Shown: positions 53,701 through 62,700 of the stretch, in pieces | Layout: each line of letters starts with the position of its first letter | Position numbering within the stretch: position 1 is the stretch's first letter | The notes under the pieces: generated by a model | The model's input: the letters and a program-made list of their open reading frames with translations, nothing else | The model's database searches: none | Told to the model about the DNA's origin: nothing | NCBI GenBank assembly: GCA_016795505.1 | Contig: JAEUHH010000019.1 | Span: 1-64,000 of the forward strand | Source: Verrucomicrobiales bacterium | GTDB lineage: Bacteria > Verrucomicrobiota > Verrucomicrobiia > Verrucomicrobiales > DEV007 | Direction: 5' to 3' | DNA: 64,000 bases | Translations under genes and position numbers: made by a program

Positions 53701-56700
53701 CATTGACTGGCCTGACGACCATCACCGGAGCCGCCACGATCACGGTGGACGCCGGCTCCACCCTCACCTACGACCGTACCACGGCGGCAACTTCGCTGAC
53801 GACGAACTCGAGCGTCATCTTCAACGTCGCTGGCGAGCTGATCTTCAACGATCCCTTTGTTACCACCGGCACAACCAATCCAACGGTGACCAAGAACGGC
53901 AGCGGCATCCTGACCTTCAATGCCGCCAACAACTGGGTCGGCACGGGTGGCCTGGCGATCAACGGCGGCATTGTGCGCATCACCAACAGCAGCGCCATCA
54001 ACGGCGGCACCGGCACCGGCGGCACGACGATCGCCGCGAATGCCGCTCTGGAGATTTCCAACAACATTTCCATCACGGAAACCATCACCCTGACCAACAG
54101 CAGCGGCATCGCGAACGGCGGAGCAATCCGAGTCACCGGTGGTTCCAACACCATCAGTGGCATCATCACCGCCAACTCGGGGACCGCCAACCGCATTCAG
54201 GTGGAAGCCGGCGCGACGCTGAACCTGACCAACGCCACCGCCGCCCTGCGGACGGAAAACAACCAGCCCCGCGCGGTGACGCTGGGCGGCGCAGGAAACT
54301 ACGTCATCTCCGGGACGGTGGCCAATCAGGGAACCGGCGTGCTGGCCCTGAACAAGGACGGAGCCGGCTCCCTGACACTCAGCGGAGCCAATACCTTCAC
54401 CGGCGCGACCACGATCCACGAGGGCACGCTTTTTCTCGACTACTCGACCTCCTCCGCCTCGAAGCTGTCCGATACGGCGGCACTGACGCTGAATGGCGCG
54501 ACGCTGGATTTCACCGGAGCCGGTTCGGAAACGATTGGAAGCCTCGTGATCGGCGCGGGTGAAAGCAACTCCGTGATTTTGGGATCGGGCCAGAGCCTCA
54601 CCGTGACCAGCACGACCGCCTCCCTCGGGGCTGGCTCGACCCTGCTGTTCGACCTGCGCGGCGGCGGCGTGGTGAATTGGAACCCCGCCCTGACCAACGG
54701 AATCATCGCCGCGAACGTGCTCGTCCAGGATGACTCCGGCATCGGCGTGGCCACTGTGTCCGGTGGTCAGGTGGTACGCCTGGCGACCACCCTGCTGCCG
54801 GAGACCGGCGGCTCCACCACCGTCCATTACCTGGTCGACAACCACGACGGTACGGATGACGGCAGTGATGAGATGCAATTGACCGGAAACGTGGACACAG
54901 CCTCAGTCTCGGTGGATACCACCGCCCGCCCGGGCACGCTCGATCTGAACGGCTTCCTCCTCACGGCATCTTCCCTGCACCTCGTCGGCGGGAATGCCTA
55001 CAACATCGGGGGCACGGTGGCCGGCAGCGGCATCCGGGGAACGACCACCAACGATACGGTCACGATCTCCAACTACAACGGGGCTGGCGCGATCACCATC
55101 AACGCGCCGATCCTGGCCAACGGCACGGGCGGCCTGACGATTTTCAACGAGACCGCTTCGGGGCAGGTGAGTTTCGGCGGCACCTCCGGTGCGAGCACCT
55201 ACACGGGAGCGACCACCGTGTCGGGCGGCACTTTGCGCCTGACGACCGATGATGCCCTTTCCACCACCACTGCGCTGGATCTGGGCGGCCCCACCGGCAC
55301 AGTCGTGGCCTTTGATCTGGCCAATGCCAGCCAACAGGTGGGAGCGCTGACGGTGAACACCAACTCGACGACGGCCAGCACCATCACCATCGGAGCCGGT
55401 GAAACGCTGACCGCCACGGGCAACGTGCGCATCGGTAGCAGCGTATCGGGCCTGACGACGACGAATCTGGACGTTTCAGGCGCCGGCTCCTTTGTGGTGA
55501 ACAATTCGATCTCGAATGGCAGCTTCCAGGTCGGCGCGACCACGTCGGGCAGCAACGGCAGCGTGGTGACGGCCGATTTCAGTGATTTGTCCACGATGGA
55601 GGTCAATCTGACCGGCACGAGCAGTGTCATCACGGTGAATCCGGTCAATGGCACCAATGTGAATGGGCTCCAATCGACCCTGATCCTGGCCGACACCAGC
55701 ACACTGCGGGCCGCGACGCTCAGTGTCGGCGGATCCGCAACGAACAATACCGGCACTCAGCTCAATTCCCTCCTGCTCGGCAGCACCGCCAACACCATCC
55801 ACGCCAATACCATCAACATCGGCACCGGCGGCCGGGACATCGGCTCCATCGCTTTCAACGAGTCCACCGGCTCGATCACGATCCGCGGCCTCGCCGGCGG
55901 TACCACCCGGGCCAACGTCAACATCGGCACCGGCAACGCCACCACCGGCGCAGCAGCCACGCTGGGGAACTCGCTGCTGCTGGCGGGACACAGCGCCGAC
56001 CTCATGCTGGGCACGCTGACTCTGGGCGGCCAGAACCGGAATACGGACCGCACCGACACCCTGTCGTTCGACACCGGCACTTTCGACGTGACCACCGTGG
56101 TGGTCGGAGACAATGGCGGCACCGCCAATGCCTCCGCGATCAACAATATCTGGACGGCCACCCTTTCCCTGGGTGGCGGCGCCACCACCATCGGCACGGG
56201 CGGGATCGATATAGCGAAGGGAGACACCGCCGTCACCGGGACCGACACCATCCTCGGCTCCGTGAATATCAGCGGTGGGAATGTCACCGTCGGCAACAAC
56301 ACGACCTTCGGCGCCGCCATCCGGATGGCCAACAACACGATCGCGACAGGTCTCACCACCACGGCGGAACTGAATCTGACCGGCGGGGTGACGACCGTGC
56401 TCGGCAACATCATCAAGGGCACCTCCACCGGAGCCGGCACCGCCACGGTGACGCTCGCGGGAGGCTCGCTCGACATGAGTGGCAATGCCATCGGGTCCGG
56501 CACGGCCTCGGTGACACTGGAGGCGGAATCCGGCACCCTCTCGAATCTCGGCGCCCTGAATGGCGGCGGCACCCTGACCAAAACCACCGGGGGCACCCTG
56601 ATCCTCGCCGGAGCCGGCAATACCCATACCGGGCTGACCAGCGTGGCTGAGGGAACGCTGCTCGTCAATGGCACCCACACCGGCGGCGGAGACTACTCGG

Positions 56701-59700
56701 TCGCCAGCGGCGCCACCCTCGGCGGGGCCGGCACGATCGGCGCAAATGTCTCGGTCGCATCCGGCGCCATCCTGGCGACCGGCGCCACCGTCGGTGGTAT
56801 CGGCACGCTGACCATTGACGGCAACCTTTCCCTCGCCGGCACGCTGGCATACGGCGTCGCCGCCGGTCCCGGCCAGTCGGATCTGCTCAATGTCGATGGA
56901 GATCTGGACATCACCAGCGCCACGCTGGACCTCTCCGGCTTTGCTGGCAGCGACAAGAGCTACACCATCGCCACCTACACCGGCACTCTGACTGGAGCGA
57001 GCTTCGCCACCGTGACCGGCCTGCCCACGGGCTACGCGGTGGTTTACGACAATGCCAACGGCGAGATCCGCCTCGAAGGCCCGGCTGTGATCGTCACCCA
57101 GAGCGGTGGATCGACCAACGTCGCCGAGGGCGGAGCCACCGACACCTTCACCGTAGTCCTGACCGGAGCACCGGCATCCAATGTCCTGGTGACTGTGACA
57201 CCGGACGGCGACCTGGACCTCGGGGCCGGCGCGGGCATCGCCATCGTCCTCACTTTCACCCCGCTGAATGCCACCACCGCGCAGACAGTCACGGTGACGG
57301 CATTCAACGACACGTCTGAAGAAGGCTTCGAGACCGGCGCCATCACGTTGTCGGTGGCATCCGGAGACTCGCTCTTCAATGCCCTGACGCCTGACGTGGA
57401 TGGTTCGCCGGCCACGACACTCCCGGTTTCCATCATCGACAACGATAGCTCCAAGCAGACGCTGGTCACAGTCGATGCCTTCGGGGTGCTCAACATCACC
57501 GACATCAACACCGAAACGGCGGACGACCTGACTCTCACCTTCGATGGCACCCACATCGAAATCACCGACCCCGGCACGACTTTCGACACAGGCTTGGGAG
57601 CCACTTTGATCAATCCGACCACGGTTCGCGTCCTGGCTTCGTCCGTGACGGGCATCAACATCGTGACCGCCAATCCCACCGAGATCGGCGCATCGGACAC
57701 GGTGTCCCTGGTGAGCCTGCCACCATCCCTCAGCGGCGCCGTGACGGTGTCCGCGGAGACCATCGAACTCGGCACCAACCTTTCCGCCGACTCGATCACC
57801 CTGAACGGGAATGTGATACTGACCGCCAATGTCGTCATCACGGTGGCCAGCGCCTCGTCTATCTCCGGAACGGTATCTGGAGCCGGCTTTGGCATCGAGA
57901 AGGCGGGAGCCGGCTCGCTTTCGTTGGGCAATGCCGCCCCGCACACCCACACCGGAGCGACGACCGTCAGCGGCGGCACGGTGGCGCTATCCGGCTTTGG
58001 CACCATCGCATCGAGCAGTGCGATCACGGTCGGCTCGGGCGCCACACTGGATGTCTCCGGCCTGACGGCCGCCAGCTTCACCGTCGGCGGAGCCACCGCT
58101 CAGGTGCTGGCCGGCTCGGGCACGGTCGAAGCCACCGGCAAAGCGGTGGTGGTCGACACCATGGGCACCCTCCAGCCCGGCGGCGCGGCGACGGGCACGC
58201 TTACCATCAACGGCAACCTCTCGCTCGCCGGAGGCAATGCTTTCCAGGTCGACGGCGCGCTCCCGTCCGACCGGGTGAACGTCACCGGCACCGTCACCCT
58301 GTCCGGCAGCCTGTCGCTTTCGGGCACAGCCCCCGCCCCGGGCAGCACGATCACCTTGATCTCGAACGATGGCACCGACCCGGTCACGGGAACGTTTGCC
58401 AGTCTGGCCGAAGGCGCCACGGTCACGGTGGGAGCGGATACCTATTTCATCAGCTATGTCGGCGGTGATGGAAATGATGTGGTGCTCTTTGCTGGCGCTG
58501 CGGAAACGGAAGTCTCTCTCGATGGCTCCGGAAATCTGACCATCACGGACATCAACAGTGCCTCCGAAAACGCCATCACGGTCTCCTTTGACAGCGGCAC
58601 CAGCGAATGGGTGATCTCGGACGCGGGCCAGGTCATCAGCCTGTCCGGACTCGCTGCCGGCACCTTCACCCGCCCCAGTGCCTCCGAGGTGCGCATCGAT
58701 GCCGCCGTCGTCACCGGCAACATCAGCATTGTGGCCGGCTCCGGCACCGACTCGGTCACCATCCCGGTCACGTCGGGCGCACTGAACGTCACCGGCAATC
58801 TCTCGATCGAGGCGGAAACCATTTCCATTGCCACCGCGATCACCACGGGAGGCTCGCAGACCTATACAGGCAATGCCGTCATTGGTACCGCGCTCGCCCT
58901 GCAGGGAACAACCGTGAATGTGACCGGCACCACCAGTCTCGGGGCCAATGCGCTGACGCTCAACGTCTCCGGCGCCACCTCCTCCCTCGACGGCATCGTC
59001 AGCGGCACGGGCGGCAGCCTCGCCGTCGCCGGCGGTGGCACCTTGAGTCTGGTGGCAGCCAACACCTACACGGGTTCGACGTCCATCGGCGCCAACACCA
59101 CTCTCGCCATCTCAAACAACACTGCTCTCGGCACCACCGCTGGCGGCGTGACCGTCGCCAGCGAGGGCGTCCTGCAACTTTCCGGCGGCATCACCGTCGG
59201 CGCGGAAGCCCTCAACTTGATCGGCGGCTCCCTGGTCAATCTGTCCGGCACCAACAGCTTTGCCGGCGCTATCACCATCAATCAAGCCTCCGGCGGCAAA
59301 ATCCTGTCCGAAGCCGGTCTGCTGACCGTGAGCGGCGCCACCAACGGCTCTGCCGCCGCGACGGCGTTGGAGATCGGAGGCGCGGGAGATATCACGATCT
59401 CTGGCAGCGTGGGTACAAACGTCAACTCCCTGCTGAAGTCCGGTGGTGGAACAACGACTTTCACCGCCGATCCCAACATGGGCGGCACGTTTACGATCGC
59501 TGCCGGCACTGTGATTCTGAATCACTCTGGAGCGACCGATGCCAACATCGTCGTCCAGAGCGGCGCGATTTTGCGCAACATTGGAGACAACCGCATCGGT
59601 GACAACACTGACATCACCGTCGAATCCGGCGGCACCTTCGATGTCCAGGGCAGCGACACCTTCCGCAGCCTGCTTGGGGCGGGTCTGGTGACCAATGACT

Positions 59701-62700
59701 CAGCCGCCGCAAAGACCCTGACGGTGGGACAGAACAATCCCTCCTTCACCTTCGACGGCGTGATCCAGAATGGTGTGAGTGCCCTTGCCCTCACCAAGAC
59801 CGGGACGGGCACCATGGTGCTGACGAACACAAACCTCTATACCGGCACCACGACCGTCTCCAACGGCATCCTCGCCCTCCGCGGCGACAACGCCTCGATC
59901 GCAGGCTCCGCCCAGATCACCCTGACCACTTCCCTGTCCCGGCTGGAAGTCGGAGCAGCCAGCGACACAGTCGGAACCACCAACCGCATCGGTGACACCA
60001 CTGAGATCGAATTGCAGGACGGCGCCGAGGTTTTCTTTTTCGGGTCTGACGCGGCCAACTACACCGAGAGCATCGGTCAGATCGAAACCAACTCCGGTCA
60101 CAACACCGTGACCCTGAACGCCGGCGCCGGACGGGAAATCCAGGTCAATGCCACATCCATCCTCCGATCGAGCAGCGGAACCCTCCTGGTCCGCGGCGAC
60201 GACCTCGGCGCGGCAGCCGGAACGCTGGATTCCTCGCGACTGCTCGTCGCCACCGCTCCCTCGGGCAGCAATTTCCGCGGCGGCGGCGGCGCGGCCGGCA
60301 CTGCCACCCAGAGCGTGGTCCCCTGGGTCGTGGGCGACACCGTCGTCAACGGCTCCGGCACGGCCCTGGTCACCCACGACGCCACCAACGGCCTGCGCCC
60401 GCTGCGTCTCACGGCATCCGAATACCTGACGACCATAGCCCCCGGCACTACCTCGGACAACATCAGCCTCTCGGGCCTGGTTTCCCTGCTCGGCGGCAAT
60501 GCCACCATCAATGGCCTCCGACTGGAGGACGGAGCCAATCTCACTCTCGCCCCTGGCCTGGGCCTCACCCTGAACTCCGGCTCGTTGGTCAATGCATCGA
60601 CCAACGGAACCCTGAGCGGTGGACAGATCCGCTTTGGCACCGTCAACGGCCTGATCCACAACAGCGGCGCTGATGCCATGACTCCGGTCACCTTTGTCGT
60701 GGACACGGGCCTTTCAGGCACTGGCGGTCTGACGTTCACGGCCGGGAATCCGGGCAGCGTCACGTCGCTGGAAGGTCCCAGTTCGGTGACCGGGCAGTAC
60801 AACTTCAATCAGGGCATCGTCCAACTCGGTCACACCTATGCTTTCAATCCCTTCACTCGCAATGCCATGATCTTCGCGAGCGAAAGCTCGCTGGGCGATG
60901 TTGTCCTGCGCTTGAATGGCGTCTCCATCAGCGAAGGCTCGATCGGCTCCCAGACGACGGGCACCATCGAGAATGGCGCCGATGTCGATGCCACCATCAC
61001 CATTGACCAGACATCCGACCGGGATGCCGCCCTCCTGCTTCGCAATGGAGGCGGGCTCGGTGTCCTGAATCTGGTCAAGACCGGCGCCAGCCGCTTGTCT
61101 TTCAACTCGACAAATACATTTCCGGACTTTACCGGAACCGCCACCGTCCGGGCGGGCACTCTGGATCTTAGAAACCAGGCCCGCTGGACAGCCGTGTCGG
61201 AGATCAATGTGGAAGGCGGCACCTTCCAGTTGCACAACACCAACGGAGGCAACAGCCAGACAGACCGGTTGCCGACCACCGCTCTGATCAACCTCTCCGG
61301 CGGCACTTTCAGCTTCAGCAACAATGCCGAAGCCTCTACCAGCTACTCCGAGACCGTCGGTGCTCTGAACGCCCTCGCCGGGGTCAACACGGTCTCCGTA
61401 ACCACGGCTGCGTCAGGCCGCAACGCGGTGCTGATTTTCAATCCGTCGAACGCGACCGCCCTTTCGACCAATCTGGTTCGACAGGACGGAGCCATCGTCA
61501 ATTTTGTCACCAATGGCACCAACGTGCTGGGCAATTCCATCCGCGCCCGGGTCCAGTTCGGCAGCACCACAGCACCGACCGGCTTGAATGACGGCTTGAT
61601 CGGCGGCTACGCGGTCGTCACCGATAACAATGGTCTGAATTGGGCAACGATCTCAGGCGATCTTGATACCGGCACCACCGGCATCCAGCACTCCGTCACC
61701 GGCCTGGCGACCTACCAGACCTCGACGGATGCCACGACCTGGGCCGCCGCGGATAACGTCCGACTCGCAGCGGCACTTTCCACCCTGCTGTCGGGTGCCA
61801 AGACGGTGAATTCACTGATTCTCAATGACGGAATCGACCTCGATCTCAACGGTCAGACTCTCACCGTCGACACCGGCGGCATCCTCGGGATTCACACCGC
61901 CTCGGCGACCGACAAGACCATTTCCAATGGCTCCCTGACCGCCGGCGGATCGAACGAGATCATCCTGCGTATCGACAACTCCTCCGCGGCCAGCACCATC
62001 GCAGACCTCATCCTGTCGGCCAACCTGACCGACAATGGCAACGCCGTGACATTGACCAAGTGGGGTGCTGGCGACCTGAAACTCACGGGTACGGGCAACA
62101 CCTTCAGCGGTGACATCAACCTCACTCAGGGCAGTCTCATCGCCGATTCACTGGCCGCCTTGGGCACTGGCACGGGCCGCACCATCCGTCTGGCCGGCGG
62201 CAGCACCCTCAATCTCTCCGGTAGCACGGCCAGCGAGAATCTCGGCACTTCATTCGACGCCATCGTGGTCAACACCATCGGGAACGCCACCGTCCGAGGT
62301 GCCACGGGGCAGACGCTGACCTATGCCGGCAGCCTCTCGGGGATCGGCGGTCTGGTGTTCCAGAATGCCGTCGATGCCAGCATCAGCGGCGACATCGATC
62401 TGCGCAGCGGAGGACTTTCCATCGGCACGAACGACACGACCACGGTGCTGGCGACCGCGGCTCCCCAGTCCGACTGGACCGTGGCCAGCGGCACCCATGT
62501 CATCGGGGGCGGACTCTCCGTGGGCACCAACCAGCGCCTCGCTTCGGTCTCGGTCGCAGGTGGCAGCCTGACGGTGGGCTTCGACCAGATCGGCAGCAAT
62601 CTCGACATCGGGGTGCGCACCATCGGCACCGGCACGGGAGCCGCCGCCAATACGGAGGGCACCCTGGACCTATCCGGGACGACGGACTTCAGCGCCCGGG

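Noticed and set aside
51804-54878. Long minus-strand frame of 1,024 codons opposite the giant gene, and similar ones to 63905
   Set aside because: It is an antisense shadow of GC-rich, Gly/Thr-rich codons. The composition (Gly, Arg, Ala, Val, His) is typical of such shadows and there is no domain.
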